In this document: positions 1 to 12,361 of the stretch, in pieces
Position numbering within the stretch: the first letter of the stretch is position 1
Layout of the letters: each line of letters starts with the position of its first letter
Origin: Protopterus annectens
Taxonomy: Eukaryota; Chordata; Ceratodontiformes; Protopteridae
Assembly (NCBI RefSeq): GCF_019279795.1
Contig: NC_056726.1
Coordinates: 1,013,220,488-1,013,284,487 of the forward strand
Direction of reading: 5' to 3'
DNA length: 64,000 nt
Made by a program: the position numbers and the translations under genes
Notes under the pieces: generated by a model
Told to the model about the DNA's origin: nothing
Seen by the model: only the letters and a program-made list of their open reading frames with translations
Databases searched by the model: none

Positions 1-79
1 AACTCCCCATTGCAACCAAAGAAATTCAATAACTCTAAATATACACATTTGGATGAAAAACAAAATATAAAAAATAAGG

Positions 80-1302
80 GTAAGGTGGTCCACACAGCCT
101 ATCTAGACCTTGCCAAGGCCTTTGACACCATCCCCCACTCTGGAATCATAGATAAACTTACTAAGCTGGGTATTAATCCCTACATCACTCGATGGGTTGC
201 TAACTGGCTTACTGATAGAACCCACACTGTAAAAGTAGCCAACTCCAAATCCATCTCCAGACAAGTGACAAGTGGAGTACCTCGGGGTTCAGTCCTGGGA
301 TCGCTCTTGTTTGGCATCTACTTCTCTGAAGTACAGGCCAACACTAAGGGAATCTGGCTAACAAAGTTCGCAGATGACTGCAAACTGGGAGCCATTATTG
401 AATCCCGAAATGATGTGGATACTGTACAAAAGGGCCTTACAGAAACAGATGCTTGGTGCCAGAGCCATGGGCTCAAGCTCAGTGCCAAGAAATGTATAGT
501 TATCCCCTCTGGGAAAAAACATGTATCCGTGAATTACCATATAGGTGGCAGTACACTAAACACCGAAAGTGTGATAAGAGACTTAGGACACAGGTGGACA
601 GTGGTCTCACCTTCGATAACCACATCGCCACAACAGTCAGGAAATCCTTTTATGTGGCACACCTCATCACTAAGGGCTTTTCATCCAGAAAAAAAGAGGT
701 CATTGTCCCACTGTACTCATTCTTCATTAGACCCATTATAGAACACAACGCCCCTTTTGGTATGTACCTCTCAAGACATCTGCAGTAACTGGAAAGGCCA
801 CGGAAATACCTCACTAAAAGAATCACAAGCCTAAAGCAGATGCCCTACGCTGACCACCTTAAAAAAACTCCAGCTTTACTCTGTCGCGTATCGTCTACTC
901 AGAGGTGATCTCTACTTAACATACAAGGCCATGTCAAACCCAGAGCTGTTGGACATGCTACATTTAAAGAAATCCCAATCCCTCAGAGCCACATGCTCCA
1001 GAGATCTAAACCTTGTCATCACAATAAACAAAACATGCTGGAGGGATAGGTTCCTGACCCAGAGACTCCCCAGACTCTGGAATAGATTGCCCAAACATGT
1101 CAAACAGAGTGCCTCTTTGACCCTCTTCAAAAGGATGTTTGGATGGGAGAAAGGAAATTCACCACAGGGATCACGTCAGTCATCCTGCTAGACAGGGGTC
1201 CAGGGAAGTAAATAGTGTGGGAAGAAATAGCCAGGGAATTGTTATGGCTAGGCTTGTATAGGCCCTAGGGCTGATAGCCTAGTACCAACCTATGAACCTA
1301 TT
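80..1302 (+). mobile_element. CR1-like LINE, 5'-truncated copy (RT C-terminal half and 3' tail)
   Basis: This is the 3' part of a CR1-like non-LTR retrotransposon. Its frame opens at about 80 with HTAYLDLAKAFDTIPHSG, an RT block shared with the copies near 17.7, 26.5 and 51.0 kb. It then shows the RT motifs SGVPRGSVLG and KFADDCKLGA; FADD is the catalytic box. A frameshift near 590 moves the frame to the 453-788 ORF, and a later one moves it to 931-1191, which carries the conserved C-terminus (PELLDMLHLKKSQSLRAT and CWRDRFLTQRLP). The tail at 1250-1302 ends in GCCTAGTACCAACCTATGAACC, as in the other copies. The copy is dead (5' truncation, several frameshifts). Bases 1-79 before it match no other copy and are probably flanking DNA. 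Confidence 0.9.
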
Positions 1303-2002
1303 CCAAAATTAATTCCTTTTTGTCATTTTTCTATTTATAACAGTCAAGCTCTTATGAACATACCCTAAAATGCCTTACCTCACTTAGCAGTGGCATCCTT
1401 CCAGTGTCTACATATAACCACTGAGGTGGCAGCAACTGTAATTCCACTGGCAGACTTGTGACAACTAGAAACCAAAAAAATCCTCCCTGTCCAGTCTTAG
1501 GAGCCAAAAGCTAACATCAGTTACATCCGTTAAAAGCAAGCATGATAAATGGCGTTCCATAGCATTCCATACTCTGTTTCCGCTCGGTAAAAAAAGTATA
1601 TACACTTTGCAACAAGTCCTGCTAAGCTACAAGAGATATAATTACTGGTGCTGGGAGAGTTATAATTTAGTTGTAGACACATGTAGCAGAGTGCACCATA
1701 TCAGATATTAGTACATTTCGCTGTTATTTAAAGAGGGAATATCATACAGTTAGTGGGGGAGGGGGAGATGGATAGCAGAGGTTATGTGAAGGAGAAAATT
1801 CCTAATAGGGGATGATAAGAAGATGAAATGTAGTTATGTGATATTAGTAATGTAACTTAAGGTGGTTGGGAAGGATAAAAGCTGACTGGGGAGGCAGTTG
1901 GACTAGTCAGAAGTGTCACAGTAGCAAATCCAAGAAGCTTTTAAGTGTGTTTTTAGACTTTTTTTAAACTCAGCCAAGGAAGATAAATTGGAGATGTCAG
2001 TG

Positions 2003-2004
<2 letters not shown>
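1303..2004. other. Intergenic stretch, no feature seen
   Basis: I see no coding motif, structured repeat or recognisable element between the LINE tail and the TA microsatellite. Confidence 0.5.

Positions 2005-2058
<54 letters not shown>
2005..2058. repeat. (TA)n microsatellite
   Basis: About 27 uninterrupted TA dinucleotides lie immediately before a LINE 3'-tail fragment. Confidence 0.97.
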
Positions 2059-2061
<3 letters not shown>

Positions 2062-2102
2062 GTGGCCTAATGGCAGTTAGCTTAGTACTAACTTATGAAC
2101 CT
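2059..2102 (+). mobile_element. CR1-like LINE 3'-tail fragment
   Basis: About 44 bases resemble the CR1-like tail seen at 1250-1302 and 52150-52194: a GGTGGC start, then TTAGCTTAGTACTAAC and TTATGAACCT. Only the extreme 3' end is present. It abuts the truncated L2-like element, so it is either a very short insertion or what remains after deletion. Confidence 0.6.
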
Positions 2103-5100
2103 CATTTTAATTATGTAATTTGAGCAGAGGGAAGTTTGTGCTGCATTGCTGGCTTTTGTTACATGAAGGAGAACTTTGTTGTTGGAGAGAAGTACCCTAG
2201 TGCAAAAGTTTGGATGTATTATGTTTTGTAGAGCAGGAGTTTTGTCAGTATAGGTTAGAATCTTGTGGGTTAATATGCACTGGTTGTAAAGCAGAAGTTG
2301 ATGAAGTTCCAGATAAGTTGCTTCAGGTCTGAGCAGTAGTGTGTCTTTTTGTGCTGTTGGTGGCAAACTTAGCAATTTTGTTATAGCAGGTGTTAAGTTT
2401 AGCTATGTCAGACTTCCTGAGGTTGATGAAGATGGGTGAAGCATAGAGAAGAGTGGAAATGAGGTGTGTCTGTGCTATTTTTTCCTCGTGTTTTTTGTGA
2501 GGAAGTGCTTGTTTCTATATAATTATCCTAGTTTTTTTAATGTACCTTCTTTATGGTGAAGGAGACATGGGTATCAAATGTCATATTGCAGTCAATCTCA
2601 ACTTCTATGAGTTTGGTGTGAGTGACTGGAGATATAATGGTGTTATTTTTGGATATGGTAAATGTGGGTCTGGGGGAAGGTGTAATTAGTGGGCTGGAAA
2701 AAGAGCAGTTTGGTGTTACTCACGTTCAAAATTAGTTGCAATTCGATAAGCCATTGTTCAACAGAAAGAAAAGATGCTTGCCTTTTCATGTATAGTTGTT
2801 GGAGGGAAGTAAAGGAATAGATTTGTGTAGAGTCATCAGCATATTGGATGACGAAGGCATGTAATGTTGATGTGTGGAGATTGTTGGTGAAGAGTAATGG
2901 GCCTAATGTGGAGCCTTGGGGAACACCTAAAGGAACTTGTAATGGGGGGAAAGTTCTTGCCTTCACTGTACTGCTTGCTGTCTACCTGTTAAGTAAATTT
3001 GGAACCAGGTAATAGTTGTTTGCTAAGGTTCAGTTTAGAGAGAGTTGTTAAAAGCTTGGAGTGATTGATCATATCAAATGCTTTGGAGAGGTCAAGAAAG
3101 ACTGCAGATGCATAGTGTCCGTTATTTCTGTGATTGTTTACTGAATGAGTAAAGGTCATGAGTGCAGTGGTGGTGCTGTGGGAGGGCCTAAAGCCATAGC
3201 AATGGGATGATAGTTGGTAAATTCTTTTGAGTTGCCCTCCTTTGTGGAGTGGGATAATGTGGGAAACGTTCCAGAATGTGGGAACTAGATTCTCAGAGAT
3301 TGAATGATTGATTAGAATGGATACTAGGTATGCAATGGCATCTGCAGTTATCTTGAAAAATTAAGCTGGAAGTTTGTCCGCAGATAAGCTGGTTGGTTTT
3401 AGCTGTTTTAGAACATTTTTAATTGTGATAGTAGAGACAGGTCGAAGTGTAAAGCCATTGTTAATGCCTGGGTAATTAATTGGCTGGCTAGAGGATAGGC
3501 AGTTTTGAGAATTAGCTAGTGCAAGAATTGATTCTGTGAAGAATGTGTTGAGTTGAGTGGCAACGATTGTTGAAGTATCTGTAATTTTTGGGGAGGGGTG
3601 CCTGATTTCCCTGATTGAAGTATGCTGTTAATGGATGTCCAGAACTTTTTTTTGGTTATTTTGATATTTGGATTGGAAATTATGATAGTAGTTAATTTTG
3701 CCTAATTTGACTTTTTCTTACAAAGGTTTCTTAATTCCAGGTAGGCTTGCTTATAAATATGGGAATTAGTTTTCTGCCAGTGAGTACAAGTGTTTTCTCT
3801 GGATCTCAACAAGGATCTGGTTTCTTCGCTCAGCCAGGGAGCATATTTGGATTTGACATATTGTTCTGTAGGGTGCCAGTGAGTTTAAGATGTCAAAGAA
3901 AGGGGAATTAAAGTAGTGAGCATCTTCTTTGAGGGTGAGATACTTTAGTGGTGTCCAGTCACATTGTTGTAGTATTGAGATAAAGTTAAGAGGGTTAAAG
4001 TATTTCTTATTAATTGGTATGTGGTGGGTGTTTCAGTACTAATATGATGTCTAATGGCATATATTGGCAATTGGTCAGTAATGCTGTCTGAGAGACAACT
4101 GATATAGCTTTGTCTGTTTGTTAAGATCCAGTCAAGTGTAGACTGTTTTTTTGTGTTTGTCAGAGTTTGGATAAGTTGAGAATATCCATGAAGGTTAGTA
4201 AAGTTGGTGGGATTATTAGATATACAAGATAGTCAATCTGTGTTGAAATCTCCTAAGGTGATGGTTTCCTGAGGGAGGAGTTCTGTTACCCAGTCAAATA
4301 AGGACAAAAGAGTTGGTATGTTATTCCCAGGTGGCATATAACATCCAACAATATTTATAAGCTTCTGGAGTTCATTTTTAGCCTAGCAAGTAAGGTTTCT
4401 GTATTGCTTATGTAGGGTGTGTTCATGTCTAGACTTTCAATGTTTAGCTCATTTTTAAACAGTAATGTTATGCCACCTCCTTCTCTGTTTGTGTGATCAT
4501 TGCGTAGTATATTGTAGCCTGGGGGCAGGATCTAATTTCTGGAGTATCTGGCTCTAATCGTGCTTCAGTAAGTAGAAGAAGGTCAGCTCTATATAGGGAG
4601 AGAAAAGCATGAGGGTCATGTACCTTATTTTTGATGCTTCTAAGATTTATATTTAGTAGAAATAGATCTGAAGTTTTTCTAGGTTGTTGGAATGTGATAT
4701 TAGATGAACTTAAATTAGATGTAAAGTTGTTATTATCTGAGGGTCCAGGATTAAGGTATATATCTCCAGAAAGAGTTAGTATGACTGTTTTAGCAACAAC
4801 AGTTTTAATGAGTTTAGTTATATGTTTATCATGTTGTAAGGACCATCTTTTGGATTGGGTGCATGGAAGTGTGGGATTATGAGTAAGATGAAATTTGTTT
4901 ACTTTGAAGATAGATGGATAGTTGGAGAAGTTGCAAGGGGCTGAGTTTTTATTAAGAGAAGTGGTAGTGCCATGATGGGGTAGAATATGTGGAGTGTTAT
5001 AATGATATGTGGTCAGGTGTGCTAGTATTATTCGTACTGTTATGGAAGTAATTTCAATATGGTACATATTTAAAGTGATATTTGTAGATGTATAGATTCT
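2103..5100 (-). mobile_element. L2-like LINE, copy 1 (endonuclease + RT, decayed)
   Basis: This is a reverse-strand L2-like retrotransposon. From 5' (right) to 3' (left) it has an N-terminal region with a 2A-like motif, then an EEP/APE endonuclease. The endonuclease shows LLNINLRSIKNKVHD near 4.65 kb, LLLTEARLEPDTPEI near 4.57 kb and LGDFNTD near 4.26 kb. Next come RT blocks: FLDLSKAFDMINH near 3.08 kb, GVPQGSTLGPLLF near 2.92 kb and IQYADDSTQIYS near 2.84 kb. The C-terminal block (TDKTPALQNIIHP) is near 2.23 kb. Many frameshifts separate the ORF pieces (4468-5067, 2643-2966, 2088-2375). The family's 3'-tail sequence, seen at 18.74 and 33.43 kb, is absent here, so the 3' end is truncated. The 5' limit is approximate. 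Confidence 0.85.
4741..4767 (-). other. 2A-like peptide motif (GDIYLNPGP) in L2-like copy 1
   Basis: The ORF 4468-5067 encodes GDIYLNPGP at residues 101-109, just upstream of the endonuclease domain. Known 2A and 2A-like peptides end in D-V/I-E-x-N-P-G-P and cause ribosome skipping. Such motifs are described at the N-terminus of APE-type LINE ORFs. The usual E is Y here, so activity is uncertain. Confidence 0.6.
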
Positions 5101-5239
5101 TGGTTGGACCTTGGGCGAATTTTACCAACAAGCTGTAGCCTATATATTGGAGATGTAGAATCTTATTTTAATCACCTTCAAAATTGCATTAGCATTACCT
5201 TCCACAGTCTTATTTAATGGTAGGATCATGTATATACCC

Positions 5240-5800
5240 AAGTACTAGGATAATCTGGGTATGATAATTCAGCTCTGCACAAAGGGCTATGTCAACAATG
5301 CTGCTTATAGGAAAAAATTACTGTTTTAGCTAAACTGATTTTTAGTCTAGGAAATGGTGCAGCTTTTGGAGAAGGAAAAGATCAGTAACGTTTGATCAAC
5401 CTGGTACTTACCCGACTACACAGTTGTCTGTAAATCAAATTTTCAAGGGGACAGTCTATTCCTTATTTATCACCCAATTAGGTATCAGGTTCTGAGTTGA
5501 ACATAGGACTGTAAGGTAAATCTTAATGAACAGTAGGGGACTGAATGAATAGTAGGGGGATAGGGTATATCCTTGTCACATTCCCTTTTAATTCAATAAT
5601 TTGGGGGGAAATGCCATTTGATGTCACTTGGGCCAACAGCTTCACATATATAACACCAGACTCCATTTAATAAATTAATGGGGTATCCCTATTTTAGCTA
5701 TTATCTACCATAGGAACCCCCCAGTAGACAGAATCAAATGCTTTGCTAAAGTCCAGTAATGGATCATTGCTCAGAAGCTGCCATAGCATCTATTCTTCCA
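5240..5800 (-). pseudogene. Faint LINE reverse-transcriptase remnant
   Basis: Reading the reverse strand at about 5735-5785 gives LLDFSKAFDSV, the RT motif A block with its catalytic D. In-frame stops follow, with short stretches suggesting RT continuation (ECDKDIPYPPT near 5.57 kb). It differs from both the CR1-like and L2-like families in the window, so it is another, older LINE. Boundaries and clade are not determinable by eye. Confidence 0.4.
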
Positions 5801-8285
5801 TATTTGGCTTTCAAGTTCTTATTTTTTTTCCCCAAAGCAAAAGTCCCTACATTTTCCTCACAAAAACTTATTTTCCATACTTATAATTTGTAGCTTGAGC
5901 ATGTGGTTTTCTTGTTTCTTTCCCCCTTTCTTCCAGTTTGCAAAATTATAGAGCCACTTCCTACACATACCTTTAAAATGGTGCCAGTTGCTTCTAGCGT
6001 CGTTGCTGCCTATTTCCTTATTCTGACACCAGTAGTCTCTAATCATAATGAGCAATGGAATGACTATTTACTTTGTTTTTCAAGTAAAACTCAGAAGGTG
6101 AGGGAGTTTTACTCTGTTTTAAGGTGATTGATACCATAGATCATGGTTAGAGACCCCATTAAGGACAATCAAGGAACTACTACAGTTGTGAAAGACTTTT
6201 CTGGAAACCAGCCACATATTTAACCTACTAGTTAAACCTTGGGAGGTGTTTACATAGATATAATTATTGTCAGTGGGATTAAACTCTCTTGAAATGTTTA
6301 CCAGGTCAAATTCATAAATAAAACTTTAAGCTTCTGAGCTGAGTGAGGAAGTTGTATTCACTCACTAGGCATTCTGCCTCATCCCTGTTCAACCCCCACA
6401 TAAAAATCCCCTCCCACATTAAAAACATTTCCATCAGGGGTTGGAGCTCCAAAGATGGGTTGCTGAAATTTCCAATGGCCTGTATTGAGGCCATAGTAAT
6501 TAATTAACATAGCAGGCCCTAAGATTGAAATGTTGTTGCACACAACTAATTCTCTTGGTTAATAATATGGCTACCGCTCTCTCAGCAGCTTTGACTGAGC
6601 TCTCAAAACACCTCCTGGCTCCTGGCTATTTTGCTAATACCTTGGGGATGAAAAGGGAATTAAAAAAACAAAAAAAATGGTACAACCAAGTAATACTTCT
6701 GTGATATACAGTCAGATATATATAGTCAGTAGACTCTGCAGATGGAATGGTATAGTAGCAGAAAGTCTGCCTTTAAATCACATGGTAATCCCAGCCACTG
6801 AGTGATGGAAAACAGTTTTGTCATTTCTTGCTAATTACAGTGTATTATACCACCACAACTTAAAATGTCATCCATGGTCATTAAAAGAACAGCAGCAGTT
6901 CTGACATGTAACAGTCACCACACTGATCGAGTCCTCCAAATGGTTGGTAAAATCACCCCAGGATTTTTCCACTTCAGCTACATCAACTGGTGGGATCTCT
7001 GAGTAGGAGGTATGGCTAGGGGGGGGGCATATTTATTAGGGCTTAGTATGAAGGAATTCAAAAGGTTAGTCATTGAATGGACTGCTTGGTCCATTTTCAC
7101 AGCCAGTGCCAAAAGCAAAGTGTTTTAGTGTTTTTACATTTTTGTAATAGGGGCATTTGCAGGGACATTTGTTTAAGGTTCTGTCCCATTTTTGCTTGAA
7201 TTAACTGATGATGAGGTAGCTGCGACAGCATCTGTATAGGTATGTTGGTCTTTCTTACTCTCTGATTGTGCTGTATATCCACAGGAGTCTGAAAAGAAAT
7301 GTTGATGGTTTCCTTCATAAGGAACAATGTAGCAGCAGGTTAGAGTAGGTCACCAGAAAGGCCGTCTTCCTGCAATACCACAAATACAGGGCTAACACCT
7401 TCCTTTTATTGTATAAGGCCATGCTGTAATCTGGGGCCATGGGCACCAAGTGGCCATCTATCTTCAAGATTCTGTCCTAGGTTCTAAGTTTCTCTAGTAT
7501 TGATTCCTGTCAGTCATTCAAGCATTTGAAAATAAAATGCCTCAGCTGATTAGCCCATTTGGCTCTACCATTCTACCCCATACCCCATATGCCCATTCTC
7601 TAACTGGGGTAGATGTACCCTCGAAGAGTACAAGCAGGGCATTCCTAATATACAAAGTCGGTTCTAACTCTTCCACTCTGTCAGGCACCTCAGTAATGCT
7701 GTTTCTCCAAGCCCGATTTTTGATAGCCTCTGATTTGGCCTCCATGCTATAGGGTCAGTCTGAAAGGGCTTTTTAGAGATGATGAGTGCTGTGACGCTAC
7801 AACTGTCTGATCTGACAGCTCTTTTGCTTGGAATGGTAAGGCTGTTTGGATCTCTGTTAACTTATTCTTGTAGCTTGCAGACAACGTTTTAATTTATTTC
7901 ACATCTGTTGCCTGGGGTGTATTTTTTGCTTCTAAACAAGTCAACAGACATCTTTTGTCAGGAACTTTGTGGTAAGGGTGTTGGTATTAATGGCCCTTTT
8001 TTGTAGTGGACATTAGAATCTACACTGATTTCACTTTTTTTCTGCCAATTAAGTCCATGTTATATGGCACAGCTATGTTGAGTAGATTATTTATGTACAG
8101 ACCATCAAATACACTAAACCAAAACTCAGACTTGCCTCTTTTCCATTCAGACACTTCCAGTAAGACATGGCTGGAAATTGATGTCACCTGAGTTTGCCTA
8201 CAGGACTATGAATTTCAGTCTCTGCTTCAAGCAGGTACAGATGCATTGACAAATTTCTCTAGGCAGCACGTGTTGTCATAGTAGC
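5801..8285. other. No confident gene; possible old retroelement debris
   Basis: The small ORFs here (for example 6312-6494, 7097-7327 and 7542-7745, all -) have no recognisable motif and no supporting neighbours. They follow, on the - strand, the gag/protease-like remnant at 8286-8856 and might be further debris of the same element. I see nothing diagnostic. Confidence 0.3.
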
Positions 8286-8856
8286 TTAGGTCCCTGTATC
8301 AATCTTGAAACTTACTTTGAGTTCTATGAATAGGAAGTTTCCCTTGCCAGTTTGGTTCAGTGATAGATATAGGAATGACTGTTCCCAGGAAAACCACTTT
8401 CTGAATATTATTTTCAGTTTTATTTTCAGAAATAACTTTAATTGGTTTTGCCTTGCAAACAGCAGTGAGCTTTCCCAGTCTTTTAAACCTCTGGCTCCTC
8501 TTGCTATGTTCAACATACTGTTCTGACTCAGCATGGTAATAATCACACCTTGCGAATTGGCTAGGTATATGTATTCACTCAGGTTCTTGTGTATTCTTGT
8601 TTGGCCAGAACTGTGTCTCTTTTTTGAAGTTGCCATTATCTCTGCATTTTACCCCCCAAGCATCATTTGCCTTATTTAAATTTGCATTCTCTTTCTTAAC
8701 TAATTTCACCCCTTTGGTGATTTGTATTGACTTTTCTAAAGTTAAATTTACTAGTTGTAAAATTTGAGACACTTCTACATCTTTCAGCCCAGTCACAATA
8801 CTGCCTTTTTTATCTTTAGTAACATTAAACCCCAAATTATCAGCTATTTGATCCAA
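8286..8856 (-). pseudogene. Possible Ty3/gypsy-like gag-protease remnant
   Basis: Two overlapping reverse-strand frames run across this interval. The upstream frame (8575-8856) is lysine- and leucine-rich, then has a Cys/Asn/Lys-rich stretch that could be a decayed nucleocapsid. The second frame (8286-8636) ends in LFIELKVSFKIDTGT, which resembles the start of an aspartic protease (hydrophobic strand then D-T-G). The protease-like frame stops directly after DTGT. The assignment rests on this short motif and its order after a gag-like region; it could be chance. A separate gypsy-type integrase remnant lies at 34.5-35.0 kb. Confidence 0.35.
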
Positions 8857-9000
8857 CTTTCTTACAGAAAACTATAACATACTCACCTGGCAAGCATGGG
8901 ATTTTTCAAAAAGCTGAGCCAGACCCAAGCTAATGGTCTAGCTTGGTTTTGGAACCCAATAAGGGCAAAGCCAGGCCTCATAAAGTGGAAAGAAATGTAG

Positions 9001-11937
9001 AAAAGAAAAATCACTAGAACCAAGGTAGGTAGGTAGGGCACACAACAAAACGAAAAATCACTAGAACCAAGGTAGGTAGGGTACACAACAAAATAAATCA
9101 CTAGAACCAAGGTAGGTAGGTAGGGAGCACAACGAAAATAAAAATCACTAGAACCAAGGTAGGTAAGAAGGGCACACAACAAAATGAAAAATCACTAGAA
9201 CCAAGGTAGGTAGGTAGGGAACACAACGAAAAGAAAAATCACTAGAACCAAGGTAGGTAGGTAGGGCACACAACAAAAAGAAAAATCACTAGAACCAAGG
9301 TAGGTAGGGCACACAACAAAAAGAAAAATCACTAGAACCAAGGTAGGTAGGTAGGGCACACAACAAAAAGAAAAATCACTAGAACCAAGGTAGGTAGGGT
9401 ACACAACAAAAAGAAAAATCACTAGAACCAAGGTAGGTAGGTAGGGCACACAACAAAACGAAAAATCACTAGAACCAAGGTAGGTAGGGAGCACAACGAA
9501 AAGAAAAATCACTAGAACCAAGGTAGGTAGGTAGGGCACACAACGAAAAGAAAAATCACTAGAACCAAGGTAGGTAGGGTACACAACAAAAAGAAAAATC
9601 ACTAGAACCAAGGTAGGTAGGGCACACAACGAAAAGAAAAATCACTAGAACCAAGGTAGGTAGGTAGGGCACACAACAAAACGAAAAATCACTAGAACCA
9701 AGGTAGGTAGGGTACACAACAAAATAAATCACTAGAACCAAGGTAGGTAGGTAGGGAGCACAACGAAAATAAAAATCACTAGAACCAAGGTAGGTAAGAA
9801 GGGCACACAACAAAATGAAAAATCACTAGAACCAAGGTAGGTAGGTAGGGAGCACAACGAAAAGAAAAATCACTAGAACCAAGGTAGGTAGGTAGGTAGG
9901 GCACACAACGAAAAGAAAAATCACTAGAACCAAGGTAGGTAGGGTACACAACAAAAAGAAAAATCACTAGAACCAAGGTAGGTAGGTAGGGCACACAACG
10001 AAAAGAAAAATCACTAGAACCAAGGTAGGTAGGTAGGGCGCACAACGAAAAGGAAAATCACTAGAACCAAGGTAGGTAGGGCACACAACAAAAAGAAAAA
10101 TCACTAGAACCAAGGTAGGTAGGTAGGGCACACAACAAAAAGGAAAATCACTAGAACCAAGGTAGGTAGGGCACACAACGAAAAGAAAAATCACTAGAAC
10201 CAAGGTAGGTAGGTAGGGCACACAACAAAACGAAAAATCACTAGAACCAAGGTAGGTAGGTAGGGAGCACAACGAAAAGAAAAATCACTAGAACCAAGGT
10301 AGGAAGGTAGGGCACACAATGAAAAGAAAAATCACTAGAACCAAGGTAGGTAGGGTACACAACAAAAAGAAAAATCACTAGAACCAAGGTAGGTAGGGCA
10401 CACAACGAAAAGAAAAATCACTAGAACCAAGGTAGGTAGGGTACACAACAAAAAGAAAAATAACTAGAACCAAGGTAGGTAGGTAGGGCACACAATGAAA
10501 AGAAAAATCACTAGAACCAAGGTAGGTAGGGTACACAACAAAAAGAAAAATCACTAGAACCAAGGTAGGTAGGTAGGGCATACAACGAAAAGAAAAATCA
10601 CTAGAACCAAGGTAGGTAGGTAGGGCGCACAATGAAAAGGAAAATCACTAGAACCAAGGTAGGTAGGTAGGGCACACAAAATGAAAAATCACTAGAACCA
10701 AGGTAGGTAGGTAGGGAGCACAATGAAAAGAAAAATCACTAGAACCAAGGTAGGTAGGTAGGGCACACAACGAAAAGAAAAATCACTAGAACCAAGATAG
10801 GTAGGGTACACAACAAATAGAAAAATCACTAGAACCAAGGTAGGTAGGTAGGGCACACAACGAAAAGAAAAATCACTAGAACCAAGGTAGGTAGGGTACA
10901 CAACAAAAAGAAAAATCACTAGAACCAAGGTAGGTAGGTAGGGCACACAACGAAAAGAAAAATCACTAGAACCAAGGTAGGTAGGTAGGGCACACAATGA
11001 AAAGAAAAATCACTAGAACCAAGGTAGGTAGGGTACACAACAAAAAGAAAAATCACTAGAACCAAGGTAGGTAGGTAGGGCACACAACAAAATGAAAAAT
11101 CACTAGAACCAAGGTAGGTAGGTAGGGCACACAACGAAAAGAAAAATCACTAGAACCAAGATAGGTAGGTAGGGCACACAATGAAAAGAAAAATAACTAG
11201 AACCAAGGTAGGTAGGGTACACAACAAAAAGAAAAATTACTAGAACCAAGGTAGGTAGGTAAGGCACACAACAAAAAGAAAAATCACTAGAACCAAGGTA
11301 GGTAGGTAGGGCACACAATGAAAAGAAAAATCACTAGAACCAAGGTAGGTAGGTAAGATGCACAACGAAAAGGAAAATCACTAGAACCAAGGTAGGTAGG
11401 GCACACAACAAAAAGAAAAATCTCTAGAACCAAGGTAGGTAGGTAGGGCACACAACGAAAAGAAAAATTACTAGAACCAAGGTAGGTAGGTAGGGCACAC
11501 AATGAAAAGAAAAATCACTAGAACCAAGGTAGGTAGGTAGGGCACACAATGAAAAGAAAAATCACTAGAACCAAGGTAGGTAGGTAGGGCACACAACAAA
11601 ATGAAAAATCACTAGAACCAAGGTAGTAGGTAGGTAGGTAGGGCACACAACAAAAAGAAAAATCACTAGAACCAAGGTAGGTAGGTAGGTAGGGCACACA
11701 ACGAAAAGAAAAGTCACTAGAACCAAGGTAGGTAGGTAGGTAGGGCACACAACAAAAAGAAAAATCACTAGAACCAAGGTAGGTTGGTAGGGCATACAAC
11801 GAAAAGAAACATCACTAGAACCAAGGTAGGTAGGTAGGGCACACAACGAAAAGAAACATCACTAGAACCAAGGTAGGTAGGTAGGGCACACAACGAAAAG
11901 AAACATCACTAGAACCAAGGTAGGTAGGACACACAAC
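9001..11937. repeat. 47-bp minisatellite array with variable TAGG count
   Basis: About 60 head-to-tail units. Each has AAAAATCACTAGAACCAAGG, then two to four TAGG tetramers, then GCACACAAC and an A/G-rich spacer. Units are 43, 47 or 51 bp depending on the number of TAGG. GCACACAACG/A, GTACACAAC and GAGCACAAC variants alternate, indicating higher-order units; the stretch at about 9060-9180 recurs at about 9685-9805. Long open frames on the - strand (TLVLVIFLF and GSSDFSF repeats) are by-products of the array, not genes. The right end joins a PLE terminal repeat. Confidence 0.97.
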
Positions 11938-12036
11938 ACTCGATTTAATATAAAATAATAAAAATCACTCAAGTTAAAAAACTTTCACCCAGTGGGCTTC
12001 CTCAGGCACATGAACTAGTATAAGAACAAACAAGTA
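11938..12036 (-). repeat. PLE 1 terminal repeat (3' end)
   Basis: This short AT-rich piece lies between the minisatellite and the MITE. On the - strand it contains a hammerhead-like core (11971-12005). It shares GTGATTTTT with the adjacent minisatellite unit, hinting that the array grew from the PLE terminus. Confidence 0.55.
11971..12005 (-). ncRNA. Hammerhead-ribozyme-like core in PLE 1
   Basis: Read on the - strand it fits the hammerhead core C-U-G-A-N-G-A, then stem II, G-A-A, stem III and U-H. CTGAGGA is followed by A, then stem II GCCC/GGGT around ACT, then GAA. Stem III AGTT/AACT closes a TTTT loop, followed by T. Stem I is weak by eye. Hammerhead motifs are established features of PLE terminal repeats. 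Confidence 0.55.
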
Positions 12037-12359
12037 CAGCAAACTCTCAGTTAACTGGCACCCATGGGTGTGGTAGATGCCGGATAACTGTAGTTTCTGG
12101 TTGCTTGAGAGTTACTATTAAAAAGAGGCTTGACTAATACTGTATCCTATACTGTTTGGTTGGTTTGACTTGCTCTCAGGTTGGGGAGAGAGGGAATTGA
12201 TTCCTATCTTCCTTTTTAAAACTCTAAAAATGAAAGTTATGTTTCTGCAGGGGGGAAAACAGAAAGTGCAACATATGAAAATTTTACTGTATTTCTTCAA
12301 TTTTTTTTTTTTTTTTTTTTGGCTGTTTGCTTGAGTTCTGGTTAACTGAGAGTTCACTG
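12037..12359. mobile_element. Tigger/pogo-type MITE
   Basis: A 323-bp non-coding element has terminal inverted repeats. The left end is CAGCAAACTCTCAGTTAACT; the right end reversed reads CAGTGAACTCTCAGTTAACC. It is flanked by TA on both sides (12035-12036 and 12360-12361), the target duplication of mariner/pogo transposases. It contains a poly-T run at 12301-12320. It inserted into the 3' region of PLE 1. Confidence 0.75.
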
Positions 12360-12361
12360 TA

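Noticed and set aside
7097..7745. Small ORFs as possible host exons
   Set aside because: No splice-site pattern, domain or coding bias that I can support.
9195..11846. Many open frames of up to 144 codons encoding TLVLVIFLFVV/GSSDFSF repeats
   Set aside because: They lie wholly in the 47-bp array; every frame of such a repeat without stops gives these peptides. No start context or conserved gene.
9001..11937. Regular repeat-spacer look suggesting a CRISPR array
   Set aside because: No unique spacers: the whole unit repeats. The DNA is eukaryotic with no cas genes. The same applies to the 58-bp and 56-bp arrays.
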